A stretch of 64,000 bases of DNA from Homarus americanus (GCF_018991925.1 NW_024738608.1:3284661-3348660); one strand, 5' to 3'; numbered from the stretch's first letter, positions 11,437-23,009 are shown. Made by a program: numbers and translations. Notes: generated by a model from the letters alone, not told the origin.

Positions 11437-13112
11437 GACCCACCCCCACCACACACACACCCTCACCTCCCACACACCCTCACCTCCCACACTCCACACA
11501 CACCCCTCACCCCTCCACACCTCCCCCTCCACCTCCCACCCCCCACACCTCCACACACACCCCCCACACACCCCCACACCCCCCACACCTCCACACCCTC
11601 ACACCTCCACACCCCCCACACCTCCACACACCCCCACACCTCCACACCCCCCACACACACACCCTCACACCTCCACACCCCTCCACCTCCCACACACCCT
11701 CACACCTCCCACACCCCCCACACCTCCACACACCTCCCTCCACACCTCACACCTCCCACACCTCCCACACCCCTCACACCTCCACACACCCCTCCCACAC
11801 CTCCCCACACCCCCACACCTCCACACACCCCTCCCACCCCAACCCACTCCACACCCTCCACACACCCCCACACACCTCCACACACCACCCCACCCCTCAC
11901 ACACACCCCCACACCCCCACCCCTCACCCCCACACCTCCACACCTCCACACCTCCACACACCCCATCACACACTCCACACCCCCCACACCCCACACCCCC
12001 CTCACACCCCACACCTCACACCCACCCCCACCTCCCACACCACACCTCCACCTCCACACTCCACACCCCTCCACACCCCCCACACCCCCACACCCACACA
12101 CCCCTCCACACCCACACACCCCCCCCCCACCCCCCACCCCCCACACCCTCCACACACCCCTCCACACACCCCACCTCCTCACACCTCCCACACCCCCTCA
12201 CACCTCACACACCCTCCACTCCACCTCCACACACCCACCTCCCACACCCCCACACAACTCACACACACCTCCCACCTCCACCCCACACTCCCCCACACCC
12301 CACACCTCCACCCCACCCCCACCTCCACACCCCTCACACACCCCCCACACCCCCACACACACCTCTCACACCTCCCCCCTCACACCCCCACACACACACC
12401 TCCCCACACCTCCACACCCCCACACCCCCACAACTCAACACACCTCACACCTCCACACCCCACACCCCTCACACCCAACACACCCCTCCACACACACACC
12501 TCCCCCCAACCCCACCCCCCACACACCCTCACCTCCCACACCCCCACACCCACACCCCTCACCCCACCCCACACTCCACACCTCACACACACCCTCACCT
12601 CCCTCCACACACTCACACACCTCACACACTCCACCCCACACCCCACCTCCCCACACCCACACCCCACACCTCCCACCCCCACACCCCTCACACCCTCACC
12701 CTCCACCCCACACCCCCTCCACCACACCTCCACACACCTCCACCTCCACTCCCTCCCCCCACACCTCCACACACCTCCCTCCCACACTCCACCCCACTCC
12801 CACCCCCACCCCACACCTCACACACACCCCTCACCACACCTCCCCACCCCCACACACCCCACACCTCCTCCCCCTCTCCACCTCCCACACCTCCACACAC
12901 CCCCACACTCCCACACCCCACACCTCCACACCCCTCACACCTACACCCCCCACACATCCCACACCCCCACACCTCCACACCCCACACTCCACACCCTCCA
13001 CACACCCCCACACCCCCCCCACACACACCCCCACACACCCCACACACACCCCCCACACATCCACACTCCACACACACCTCCACACACACTCACACCACAC
13101 ACCTCTACACTC
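11437..13112. repeat. C/A-rich low-complexity block, (CACACCTCC)n-like
   Basis: About 1.7 kb of irregular CCCCACACC / CACACCTCC repeats, with almost no G on the plus strand. All frames stay open on both strands, which explains the 583- and 561-codon His/Pro/Thr frames. The minus strand carries frequent GG and GGG runs in GGTGTGG context and could form G-quadruplexes. There is no codon structure. Confidence 0.93.
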
Positions 13113-13174
13113 CTTTTTAGGCTGCTGACACAGGCTGCAAGACACAACAGACAAGTGTTATCAGCGTCCTTCAG

Positions 13175-13420
13175 TGGGATTGGGGCAGCTGGGCATGGGG
13201 GCAGGCTGGCATGGCTGGGCATGGGGGCGGGGCATGGCTGGGCATGGCGGGGCGGGGTGGGGTGAGTATGGGGCAGGGCATGGCGGGTGGGGTGAGCAGG
13301 AGGGGGCAGGGAGGGTGGAACGGGGTGGGATGAGGTGTAGCAGGTCGGGGTAGGAGAGGTGGAGCAGATCGGGGCGTAGCAGAGGGCAGGGCGGGAAATA
13401 TAGTTCTTGCTGCTCTGTGT
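13175..13420. repeat. GC-rich GGGCATGG-type low-complexity sequence
   Basis: GGGCATGGCTGGGCATGGG and GGGGTGGG phrases recur irregularly. No gene is supported. Confidence 0.7.
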
Positions 13421-13456
13421 GGCTGGCCTGTGTAGATCCTGTCAGGGAGTTTAAAT

Positions 13457-13460
<4 letters not shown>

Positions 13461-13508
<48 letters not shown>

Positions 13509-13509
13509 A
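13461..13509. repeat. (GT)n microsatellite
   Basis: Uninterrupted GT tract, followed by TATG-type repeats to about 13545 and purine-rich sequence to about 13600. Confidence 0.95.
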
Positions 13510-13770
13510 CGTATGTTCATATGTATGTATCCGTATGTATGCAGGGAATGAGAGAGGGGAGGAGGGGGGGGAGAAGAGGAGAGGAAGGGAAGGGAAGGCT
13601 CTTAGCTCCAAGCCTATTTTGCTTTGTAAGGAGAGGCTTTAGCTGATGTCTTGTGTCTGAAACAGGGAATGAAAGGGGACTCTACACACACACACAGATA
13701 TGGTATATATGGAGAGAGAGAGAGAGAGAGAATCCCACTGTATATCATACTTGCTTCTCCAGCTTTTCTC

Positions 13771-15235
13771 TCTGTGGTGGGTGTAGTGGTGTGGTGGTGT
13801 AGTGTTGGTGTCTGTGGTGGTGTGAATGTGTAGTGTGATGTGTGTGATGTAGTGTGGTGTGTGTGGTGGAGTGGTGGTGTGGTGGTGTAGTGGTGGTGTG
13901 GTGTAGTGGTGTGTGGTGGTGTGTGGTGTAGTGGTGTGGTGTGTGTAGTGTATGTGTGTAGTGGTGTGTGGTGTGTGAGTGTGAGTGTGTGGTGGTGTAG
14001 TGAGTGTGTGTAGTGGTGTGGTGAGTAGTGTGTGTGGTAGTGTAAATAGTGTAGTAGTGTGGTGGTGTAGTGGTGGTGTGGTGGTGTGGTGGTGTAGTGG
14101 TGTGGTGAGTGTAGTGGTGTGGTGGTGTAGTGGTGGTGAAACCAGTGTGGTGAGCAATGAGTGGTGTGTAGTGTGTAGTAGTGTAATTGAGTGTGAGTGA
14201 GTGTAGTAGTGTGTAGTGTGTGAGTGTGTGGTGTGTGTGTGGTGTGGTGTGGCAGTGTGGTGTGTGAGTGCAGGCAGTGTGTTGACCAGCCAGTGGTGTG
14301 GTGAGTGCCACTGGGTGGTGGTGCAGTGTGCAGTGAGGTGGTGTGGTGGTGTGTGGGTGTGACCGTGTGGGTGTGGTGGTGTGTGTGGTCTGGTGGTGTG
14401 GTGGTGTGTGGTGTGTGTGTGTGTGTGAGTGTGTGGTAGTGTGGTGGTGTGAACAGTGGTGTAGTGGTGTGTAGTGAGTGCAGTGGTGTGTGAGTGTGTG
14501 TGTGGTAGTCAATGTAGTGGTGTGTGTAGTGTAGTGAGTGTAGTGGTACAATGGTGTGGTAGTGTGTGGTGTGGCAGTGTAGTAGTGTATGTGGTGTGGT
14601 GGTGTGTGGTGTAACAGGTAATGAAATGGTAGCGAAATGAATAACAGTGGTGTGTGTGAGTAATATTAGTGTATTGGTAGTAGTAGTGTAATGGTAACCA
14701 GTGGTGTGTGGTGTGTAGTGTAGTGGTGTGTGGTCTGGTGGTGTAGTGGTTGTGGTAGTGTGGTGGTGTAGTAGTGTGGTGTGGTGGTGTGGTGGGTGTG
14801 TTGTGGTGTGTGTGGTGTGGTGTCATGGTGTGGTTGTGTGTGTGGTGGTGTAATTGGTGTGTGGTGTGGTGGTGTGTGTGGTGGTGTGTGGTGGTGTGTG
14901 GTGTGGTTTGTGTGTGTGGTGTGGTGGTGGTGTGGTGGTGTGTGTGGTGGTGTAGTGGTGTGGTGGTGTGGTGGTGTGGTGGTGTGGTGGTGTGGTGGTG
15001 TGTGTGGTGGTGTGGTGTGTTGTGGTGGTGTAGTGGTGTGTTGGTGGTGGTGTGTGTAGTGGTGTGGTTGTGTGTATGTGTGTGTGGTGTGTTGTGGTGG
15101 TGGTGTAGTGGTGTGGTGGTGTAGTGGTGTGGTAGTGTGGTGGTGTGGTGGTGTGGTGGTGTGGTAGTGTGGTAGTGTGGTGGTGTGTTAGTGTGGTAGT
15201 GTGGTGGTGTGGTGGTGTAGTGGTGTGGTGGTGTG
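13771..15235. repeat. G/T-rich low-complexity block, (GTGGTGT)n-like
   Basis: About 1.46 kb of irregular GTGGTGTGGTGGTGTAGTGG. It is the near-complementary composition of the C/A-rich block at 11437-13112. It stops exactly where a retroelement fragment begins at about 15236. Open frames of Cys/Val/Trp or Thr/His are artefacts. Confidence 0.92.
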
Positions 15236-15846
15236 CTGTAACGTGGCTTCTGGGCTGCTGCTTCTGCTCAGATAACACCTCGGTGAGTCTGGCGTAGAAA
15301 CATCTTGCACTTGGTCCCATCCCGCCAGAGGTTGTGAACACTAGAGGAGTGAAGCTGCCCTCATCAACGTTCTGAACTCTCTTTGCTTACGCCCTAATCT
15401 TGTCGTTCCCTTCCTCTCCTGTACAGCCTCAAAAGACAAGTTATGGTGACATGCGGCCACCGGGTCGAGTATCCTAACATCAAAGAAGGCTTGTTGTCCC
15501 CGAGTCCAGAATCCTCGAGCACTGACGTCCACACGGGCTTCGTTAATTGTGTTAGAAGTCCTGTGATGGAGGTCCTCACCATTCATTGGAAGGAGGGGCG
15601 ATTCCACCATGACGTCGTGGCAGATTTCCTTCAACATATTTGCTGTTAGATCCCTTACTTCGTCATGCCTCATGCTTACGAAGCCCCCTTTCTTGCACAC
15701 CCTGGCGTGGTCAGTGTCGTAGGCTGAGCCACACACGCATTGGGGGACAAACCTTCTACTGGCCTACCATGCCTTAGAGCAGTGGCATCTGTGAAGTCTT
15801 GTTTATTAAGGCAGAAGCCTTTGCCCTTGACGGCAACGTTGTTAGC
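15236..15846 (-). pseudogene. RT element with R2-like C-terminus, fragment 1
   Basis: The minus-strand translation shows the C-terminal part of a non-LTR-type reverse transcriptase polyprotein. FTDATALRHGRPVEGL comes first. A zinc-knuckle remnant follows (CGSAYDTDHARVC), then RHDEVRDLTANMLKEICHDV, then ARVDVSARGFW and AFFDVRI. It closely matches the longer copy at 53210-54480. The first Cys-x-Cys is disrupted by a frameshift. A second frameshift near 15350 moves the end of the domain (TTSGGMGPSARCFYARLTEV) into another frame. The 3' side is truncated into the G/T block. The 5' side ends abruptly at about 15846, where family K sequence starts. Non-functional. Confidence 0.8.
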
Positions 15847-16048
15847 AGCTACCAAACAGGGAGTTACTACCACCTGGGAAGATATTGGAAGCATAATTAA
15901 TGTACTGTCTAATTGTAAACCCTGCTGCCATGTGGCATCACGAAAATTGTGATCAAGTCCCAGGTTGCTCATCTGACTTTCTGCCTCATTTACACACATT
16001 TGCAGGGTCTCAATTGTTTCTCTTACTATTGACAACACAACATACATA
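15847..16048 (-). pseudogene. Family K fragment fused to the RT element
   Basis: About 200 bp nearly identical to 29862-30070. On the minus strand it encodes ETIETLQMCVNEAESQMSNL followed by GLDHNFRDATWQQGL. In the 28-30-kb copy this segment continues into the rest of family K. Here it breaks at a GTTTGGTAGCTGC phrase and continues into the RT fragment. This junction is chimeric. Confidence 0.75.
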
Positions 16049-16100
16049 TATTGTTTCTCTCTATTGATTTTTGTTTAATTTTTGTAATTCTTTATGGTTC

Positions 16101-16122
16101 TTTATTATTATTATTATTATTA

Positions 16123-16184
<62 letters not shown>

Positions 16185-16259
16185 AACAACAACCAGCATC
16201 ACCAAAAGAACAACAACAACAACAACTACTACAACAAAGAAAAAACATAACATTTAACA
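16101..16259. repeat. (TTA)n then (CAA)n microsatellites
   Basis: TTA tract to about 16182, then ACAACAACA/ACTACAACA-type repeats. Poly-Leu frames here are artefacts. Confidence 0.93.
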
Positions 16260-16480
16260 AAATCCCAAAAGCTAATTAAAATCTCATCACAAACTTTATT
16301 AATAAAAAAAAGTAAATTACCTTCCCCAAACAGCTTAATTACCTGCCTCTGTTTTGTCATTGTTGAACACGTAACGAAGCTGCCGTAACTACCTGTTGGG
16401 CGGTGGTAATTGCAGGGCGGAGGACGGTGGTTTGTGACGCAACCTTCAAGTCTCTTTGGGTACTACTGATAAGGTTGTTA
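16260..16480. other. Unassigned sequence
   Basis: No recognisable feature. Confidence 0.4.
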
Positions 16481-16495
16481 TGTGGTGGTTGTAAG

Positions 16496-16801
16496 TAGTG
16501 GGTGTGGGAGGGGGTGTGGTGGGGTGAGGGGAGGGGGAAGAGTGGGGAATGGAATGAGAAGGTTTGCGAGAGGGAGGGAGGGGATGAGAGGATGGGAGAG
16601 GGGTGAAGGAAGAGAGGTAAGGAGGCTCACGAGGGGTGGGGGAGAGGCAGGAAGGGAGAGAAGAGGGGAGGGAAGGGGAGATAAGAGAAGGAGGGGAGGA
16701 TGTGAGTTGGGGAATAGAAAGAAGTGGAAGGTTAGAATGGGGGAGGAGAGAGAGAGAGAGAAGGTTAATGGTGGTTGTAGACTGTGAATTGTGGAGAGAA
16801 T

Positions 16802-16867
<66 letters not shown>

Positions 16868-16959
16868 GAGGTCAAGGTCACGTGACCCCGGGGAGCAGGT
16901 CAGGGCCCTAGTGACCTTCACTCTTGTCATCACTACCTCACCTTCCTGTGTAACGGGGG

Positions 16960-16992
<33 letters not shown>

Positions 16993-17053
16993 GTGAGACA
17001 AACAAACAGACAGACAGACAGACAGAGACAGACAGACAGACAGTGAGACAAAT
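16496..17053. repeat. Purine-rich tract, (CT)n and (ACAG)n microsatellites
   Basis: A G/A-rich segment runs from about 16496 to 16800, followed by a CT tract at about 16802-16864. ACAG tetranucleotides lie at about 16961-17046 with GTGAGACAAA interruptions. Confidence 0.88.
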
Positions 17054-17160
17054 GGACAGAGAAATATTTACTTACCTTTAGGACAGTGCTGGTGAAGAAA
17101 GAAAGAAAGAAAGAAAGGGAGAGAGATTTTACCTATCTTTAAGGCGGTGTTGATGATGCA

Positions 17161-17533
17161 AGAACATAAGAACATAAGAACATAAGAAAATAAGGAGTCT
17201 GCAATAGGCCGGTTGGCCTGTGCATGGCAGCTCCTGTCGAGAGTTACTACCACTCTCTATCATCCATGAATCTATCTAGCCTCCTTTTGAAACTTTCCAG
17301 CGTTCCAGCACTTACCACAGAGTTGCTAAGCTTGTTCCACTCGTCCACCACCCTATTTGTAAACCAGTTCCTTCCTATCTCCCTCCTAAACCTAAACTTA
17401 TCCAACTTGAATCCGTTGTTCCGAGTCTTATCCTGCTCGGATATTATAAGAACTTTATCTATATCACCTTTATTGATTCCTTTCACCCACTTGAATACTT
17501 CTATCATATCTCCCCGCACTCTTCGTGCGAAAG
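17161..17533 (-). mobile_element. CR1-like family 1, 3' fragment
   Basis: On the minus strand the open frame gives RGDMIEVFKWVKGINKGDID, an RTRNNGFK-like stretch, FRFRREIGRNWFTNRVVDEW, and ends RRLDRFMDDREW with a stop. This is the C-terminus of the family 1 ORF2, as in the copy at 37.7 kb. The 3' UTR and repeated TTCTTATG tail lie at about 17161-17190. It is 5'-truncated at about 17533 next to a GA/GATA microsatellite. Confidence 0.9.
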
Positions 17534-17543
17534 ACAAGCGGAG

Positions 17544-17544
17544 A

Positions 17545-17601
<57 letters not shown>

Positions 17602-17683
17602 AGAGAGAGAGAGAGAGTGTGTGTGTGTTTACGACAGGTGTTTGGTGTTAATGATAGCGGATGGACTTCGTCATGTACCTGTT

Positions 17684-17727
<44 letters not shown>

Positions 17728-17791
17728 CGTATGACAGTGTTTTAGTTACTGTAATAATAATAATAATAATAGGATATAAAGAGGTGACATT

Positions 17792-17844
<53 letters not shown>
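17544..17844. repeat. (GA)n, (CT)n, (TAA)n, (GA)n microsatellite cluster
   Basis: GA repeats at about 17544-17616, CT at 17685-17725, a short TAA tract at 17752-17771, and GA at 17793-17844. The CT and second GA tracts are complementary, with a ~67-bp spacer. Confidence 0.93.
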
Positions 17845-17846
<2 letters not shown>

Positions 17847-18045
17847 GACTTTTGGAGATACAGGAGAGACACAGGTAGGAGACACAGGTAGGAGACACAG
17901 GTAGGAGATACAGGTGGTTCTCCCTCAGTGATCACCTGTATTGTGACACACTAATCGCCTCACACTGAGAACATTACGGGTGTTGCAAAGATTAGATGTA
18001 AGATTAGTAAGATTATGTAAGATTTAGATTTCAAGTTTATATATT

Positions 18046-18047
<2 letters not shown>
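17845..18047. other. Short ACAGGTAGGAGAC repeat and unassigned sequence
   Basis: Four copies of GAGACACAGGTAG-like units at about 17860-17915, then AT-rich sequence. Confidence 0.6.
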
Positions 18048-18106
<59 letters not shown>

Positions 18107-18536
18107 GTAATAAACGGTTTATTAATAGAGTTGCAGCCAGTGGCTGAAAATATACAAACTTACATTTGATTTAGACATAATGATATAATATGCATTGAAT
18201 ACATTTACAGGGCTGTACAGTACATAAATCAGGAGTTGTTTATTATTTTAACAATAGATGGGATGGTGCTGTTCTTATATCTATCGGTGCGGGCTCTTAT
18301 GGGCTGAATTTTGCTGTAGTGGCGGACTGCGCGAGGTGGGTGGGGGACTGCCGGTGGCAGGAGGTGGCGATGACGAGGATGGTGCAGTTGTCCACTGCCA
18401 AACCTTGCTAGTGCTTGGTAGTGGAAGTCACTGAGGGATGGCATTTCCAGGGTGGAGAGAACGTTGGTGTAGCCGGAGTAGTCTGCGCCGAGCATGATTC
18501 TGCAGGCCCTTTTCTGTACCTTCTCTAGCTGTGTGT
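18048..18536 (-). mobile_element. Element X 3' end, with (TTA)n tail
   Basis: The minus-strand frame encodes QLEKVQKRACRIMLGADYSG, then LSTLEMPSLSDF, then RARTDRYKNSTIPSIVKIIN and a stop. It is nearly the same as 44934-45235. A ~110-bp 3' UTR follows, with an AATAAA-like signal directly before the TTA tract (plus-strand TAA, 18048-18112). The coding side is truncated at about 18536, where a TG microsatellite begins. Confidence 0.88.
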
Positions 18537-18703
18537 GTGCGTGTGTGTGTGTGTGTGGGGGCATGTTTACCCGTATTAGTTGTCAACAAACCTAATCGAC
18601 CAATCAGGGACGAGGATCAAGGAGGAGCTGGAGGTCGTGTACGAGTCTAAATAATTTTTGGTTCCATATTTTAAGCGAAATTGGATCATGTGGATGGTGA
18701 TTT

Positions 18704-19336
18704 GACTTACCTTAATGACCTCTCTTACCTTAATGACCTCTCTTACCTTAATGACCTCTCTTACCTTAATGACCTCCCTTACCTTAATGACCTCTCTTAC
18801 CTTAATGACCTCTCTTACCTTAATGACCTCTTACCTTAATGGCCTCTCTCACCTTAATGACCTCCCTTACCTTAATGACCTCTCTTACCCTAATTACCTC
18901 TTTTACCTTAATGACTTACATTAATGACCTTTCTTACCTTAATGACTTACCTGAATGACCTCTCTTACCTTAATGACCTCTCTTACCTTAATGGCCTCTC
19001 TTACCTTAATGGCCTCTCTTACCTTAATGACCTCCCTTACCTTAATGACATCTCTTACCTTAATGATTAACCTTAATGACCTCTCTTACCTTAATGACCT
19101 CTCTTACCTTAATGACCTCTCTTACCTTAATGACCTCTCATACCTTAATGACCTCACCCTAATGACCTCTCGACCTCTCTTACCTTAATGACTTACATTA
19201 ATGACCTCTCTTACCTTAATGACTTACCTTAATGACCTCTCTTACCTTAATGACCTCTCTTACCTTAATGACCTCTCTTACCCTAATGACCTCTCGACCT
19301 CTCTTACCTAAATGGCTTCTCTTACCTTAGTGCCTC
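18704..19336. repeat. 18-bp minisatellite CTTACCTTAATGACCTCT
   Basis: About 33 units with internal deletions. The 18-bp period keeps frames open as a MTSLTL hexapeptide, which is not evidence of coding. Variants (GGCCTC, CTCGACCTCT) mark local duplications. Confidence 0.95.
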
Positions 19337-19386
19337 TGAATAGCTCTCCTGATTAGCCGTCAGCGGTGGATGGCTAATTTTCTCCT

Positions 19387-19390
<4 letters not shown>

Positions 19391-19438
<48 letters not shown>

Positions 19439-19505
19439 CCTTTGCCTCAGGGTGTGTCACATTAAACACACACACACACACTCTCTCTCTCTCTCTCTCT
19501 CTCTA
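19391..19505. repeat. (GA)n ... (CA)n(CT)n microsatellites
   Basis: GA at 19391-19435 and CT at about 19481-19504 are complementary arms around a ~45-bp spacer. Confidence 0.93.
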
Positions 19506-19589
19506 GTCCAGTAATACAGCCTTAAAACCTACTTAAAGTTAGTGTTGTGACATAAGGAACACGACACACCACCACCACCACACGATGAA

Positions 19590-19865
19590 TAGTGAATAGT
19601 TACTGTTAGTGAGACTCAATAATGTGTAGACGTGACTGAGTTGTGTGTGATAATATATTGTATGCAGGTGGATAATCTGCATATGTAAATGGATAGAGTG
19701 TATGTAACTAATTAGCATACGTGTGAAATGAATAGTGTGTGTAAATAAATAGTGTATGTAGGTGAATAATTCGTGTATGTATAATAAATAGTATATGTGT
19801 AAATAAATAGTGTTCGTGAATGTAATTATTTATAAATGTCGTCATGTAAGAAAAATTATGATAAC
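19590..19865. repeat. Degenerate GTGTAAATAAATAGTGTATG repeat
   Basis: AATAGTGTATGT / AAATAAATAGTG phrases recur with an irregular 20-35-bp period. It is AT-rich with no genes. Confidence 0.65.
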
Positions 19866-20332
19866 TATGATTTATGGCAACCGATAGAGTTATTTATGGC
19901 AACCGATATAGTTATTTATTGCAACCGATATAGTTATTTATGGCAACCGATATAGTTATTTATGGCAACCGATATAGTTATTTATGGCAACCGATATAGT
20001 TATTTATGGCAACCGATATAGTTATTTATGGCAACCGATATAGTTATTTATGGCAACCGATATAGTTATTTATGGCAAGCCGATATAGTTATTTATGGCA
20101 ACCGATATAGTTATTTATGGCAACCGATAGAGTTATTGGCAGCAACCGATAGAGTTATTTATGGCAACCGATATAGTTATTTATGGCAACCGATATAGTT
20201 ATTTATGGCAACCGATATAGTTATTTATGGCAACCGATATAGTTATTTATGGCAACCGATATAGTTATTTATGGCAACCGATATAGTTATTTATGGCAAC
20301 CGATATAGATATTTATGGCAACCGAAACATTT
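19866..20332. repeat. 22-bp minisatellite TATAGTTATTTATGGCAACCGA
   Basis: About 21 units, highly homogeneous. There is one single-base insertion near 20080 and a disturbed unit near 20135. Homogeneity suggests recent expansion. Confidence 0.95.
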
Positions 20333-20404
20333 AAAAGAGGTTCATGTCTCGTGGGTTGTCCACTATCCCGCGGGAGATTAACATATTTTTTCAGTCGCCT
20401 CCAG

Positions 20405-20935
20405 TCGCCTTGACGTCACTATTACGTCACGAGGGGCTATGTAAACAACAATCCGGTTTAATTAGATGAGGCGTTTGTGATTGTTGACATGATCTTGAGC
20501 GCTAATGAATTCTTGCGGTATTTTACGATTGTCACTATACTCAATTTAATAGATAACTTGTACGTTCGTGACGCTGTAGTAAATGAAAACTTCCAAGTAA
20601 TTAGGTTTTGAAATCTTGGTTCGGGATACTACTCTAAACTTAAAAATATTCCCTTAATTAGCCACGATGAATGATGCTAAAATCTGATATTAATATATCC
20701 CCGCCTTTTGTTTACATACACAACACGCGGGAACCAATGAGAGCAGCCGTGGTGCTGGGATAGTATGTGACGTCAGCAACAAGGGAACCAATCGGAGCTT
20801 GCGATGTAGGGGTGTTTTGTGACGTCATCAAGAGTGAGCCAATCGCAGTGCATTATGAAGGGATGTTGTGTGACGTCAACGAGTGGGACCCAATCGCGAG
20901 TGAGTAGGGGGATGTGAGTATGTGACGTCATGGGA
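20405..20935. promoter_or_regulatory. CRE/CCAAT module cluster
   Basis: Perfect TGACGTCA sites lie at 20411-20418, 20768-20775, 20820-20827, 20871-20878 and 20923-20930. A TTACGTCA variant is at 20423-20430. The last four are each preceded 32-34 bp upstream by CCAAT (20734, 20788, 20839, 20890), giving a repeated CCAAT-to-CRE module every 51-54 bp. CRE (CREB/ATF) plus CCAAT (NF-Y) is a known promoter combination. It could equally be a degenerate tandem repeat. No coding exon is recognised downstream. Confidence 0.5.
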
Positions 20936-21039
20936 GCATCTGATAAGACGGGGTGGTGAGTGGCGGTGTTGATGTTGGCCACGGCCCTGCCTTTCACCCT
21001 GCTGCCTCCTGCTGTTATCTTATTACGTGTTGCTGTTAT

Positions 21040-21236
21040 CTTTGTGCTTCTGCTGTACTGCTGTGTGCTGCTGTACTGTTGTGTGCTGCTGTACTGCTGG
21101 GGGCTGCTGTACTGCTGTGTGCTGCTGTACTGCTGTGTGCTGCTGTACTGCTGTGTGCTGCTGTACTGCTGTGTGCTGCTGTACTGCTGTGTGCTGCTTT
21201 ACTGCTGTGTGCTGCTGTTATGTTGCTGTATGCTGG
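21040..21236. repeat. 18-bp minisatellite TGCTGTACTGCTGTGTGC
   Basis: About ten units. Leucine/cysteine-rich hydrophobic frames over it are a consequence of the codon-multiple period. Confidence 0.93.
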
Positions 21237-21299
21237 TTTTATCTCGCTGTGGACCGCTGTTATCCTGCAGTGTTCTGATATTATCTCATGTTATCTTGC

Positions 21300-22955
21300 T
21301 TGTCAGGTGGTGGTGGAGGGCAGGTGGTGGTGGTACCAGGTGGTGGTGGTGGAGGGCCAGGTGGTGGTGGTGGAGGCCAGGTGGTGATGGAGGACCAGGT
21401 AGAGTTAAGGCCAGGTGTGGGGGTGGAGCCAGGTGGTGATGGAGGCCAGGTGGTGATGGAGGGCCAGGTGGTGGTGGAGGCCAGGTGGTGATGGAGGGCC
21501 AGGTGGTGGGGGGCAGGTGGAGGTTAAGGGCAGGTGGAGGTTAAGGGCCAGGTGGAGGTTAAGGCCAGGTGTGGGTGAAGGGCCAGGTGGTGGTGGGAGG
21601 CCAGGTGGTGGTGGGAGGCCAGGTGGGTGGTGGGGCCGGGTGGTGGTGGAGGCCAGGTGGTGGGGGGGCAGGTGGAGGTTAAGGGCCAGGTGGGAGGTAA
21701 GGGCCAGGTGGAGGTTAAGGGCCAGGTGTGGGTGAAGGCCAGGTGGTGGTGGAGGGCCAGGTGGTGGTGGAGGGCCAGGTGGTGGTGGTGGGGACAGGTG
21801 GTGGTGGAGGCCAGGTGGTTGCAGAGGGCCAGATGGAGGTTAAGGGCCAGGTGTGGGTGAAGGCCAGGTGGTGGTGGAGGGCCAGGTGGTGGTGGAGGGC
21901 CAGGTGGTGGTGGAGGGCCAGGTGTGGGGTGGAGCCCAGGTGACGGTGGAGGCCAGGTGGTGGTGGTGGAGGCCAGGGGTGGTGGTGGTGGCCAGGTGGT
22001 GATGGAGGGCCGGTGGGAGGGCCAGGTGGTGGTGGTGGAGGGCCAGGTGGTGGTGGTGGGCCAGGTGGTGGTGGGAGGCCAGGTGGTGGGAGGCAGGGGA
22101 GGTTGAGGCAGGTGGAGGTTAAGGCCAGGTGGAGTGTAAGGGCCAGGTGTGGGGTGAAGGGCCAGGTGTGGAGGGCCAGGTGGTGGGAGGCCAGGTGGTG
22201 GTGGAGGCAGGTGGTGGTGGTGGAGGCCAGGTGGGTGGGAGGGCGGGGTGGAGGGCCAGGTGGTGGTGGAGGGCCAGGTGGGTGGGAGGCCAGGTGTGGA
22301 GGGCCAGGTGGGTGGAGGGCCAGGTGGTGGTGGAGGGCCAGGTGTGGGGGCAGGTGTGGGTGGAGGGCCAGGTGGGTGGGGAGGCCAGGTGGTGGTTGTG
22401 GGCCAGGTGGTGTGGGTGGAGGGCCAGGTGGTGGTGGTGGGGCCAGGTGGTGGGGGGGGCAGGTGTGGGTGGAGGGCCAGGTGTGGGTGGAGGGCCAGGT
22501 GTGGGTGGAGGGCCAGGTGTGGGTGGAGGGCCAGGTGGTGGTGGGCCAGGTGGGTGGGGCCAGGTGGTGGTGGAGGGCCAGGTGTGGGTGGGAGCCAGGT
22601 GTGGGTGGAGGCCAGGTGGTGGTGGAGGGCCAGGTGGTGGAGGGGGGCCAGGTGGGGTGGGGAGGTGGAGGGAGTGTGGAGGACCCAGGTGTGGGTGGAG
22701 GACCAGGTGATGGTGGAGGCCAGGTGTGGGTGGAGGACCAGGTGATGGTGGAGGGCCAGGTGGAGGTGGAGGGCCAGGTGATGGGGGCCAGGTGGAGTTA
22801 AGGGCCAGGTGGTGGTGGAGGCCAGGTGGTGGTGGAGGGCCAGGAGGTGGTGGTGGAGGCCAGGTGGTGGTGGAGGGCCAGGTGGTGGTGGAGGGCCAGG
22901 TGGTGGTGGGAGGCCAGGTGGTGGTGGAGGGCCAGGTGGTGGTGGAGGCCAAGGT
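21300..22955. repeat. GGCCAGGTGGTGGTGGAG array, ~1.65 kb
   Basis: About 90 variable units of GGGCCAGGTGGTGGTGGAG, with GTTAAG-, GTGTGGGTG- and GGTGATGG-bearing variants. Nearly every unit contains the E-box CAGGTG, and the strand is G-rich with many GG runs. A 561-codon minus-strand Pro/His/Leu frame is a repeat translation. Confidence 0.94.
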
Positions 22956-23009
22956 TGTTTCCTTAAGTGTTGACGTCGACCTCGACTTATTACATTAGTA
23001 ATCTTATTG

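Noticed and set aside
11377..13128. 583- and 561-codon open frames (His/Pro/Thr-rich)
   Set aside because: All frames on both strands stay open because the strand almost lacks G and therefore stop codons. There is no domain, codon bias or start context.
17224..17559. Plus-strand frames starting MAAPVESYYHSLSSMN (also 37683 and 41850)
   Set aside because: Antisense shadows of CR1-like ORF2 C-termini, conserved only because the element is repeated.
18715..19188. MTSLTL hexapeptide protein
   Set aside because: Codon-multiple minisatellite with frequent internal length changes.
20953..21439. Hydrophobic Leu/Cys-rich secreted or membrane protein downstream of the CCAAT-CRE cluster
   Set aside because: The open frame is an 18-bp repeat open in several frames and continues into the GGTGG array. 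No splice structure.
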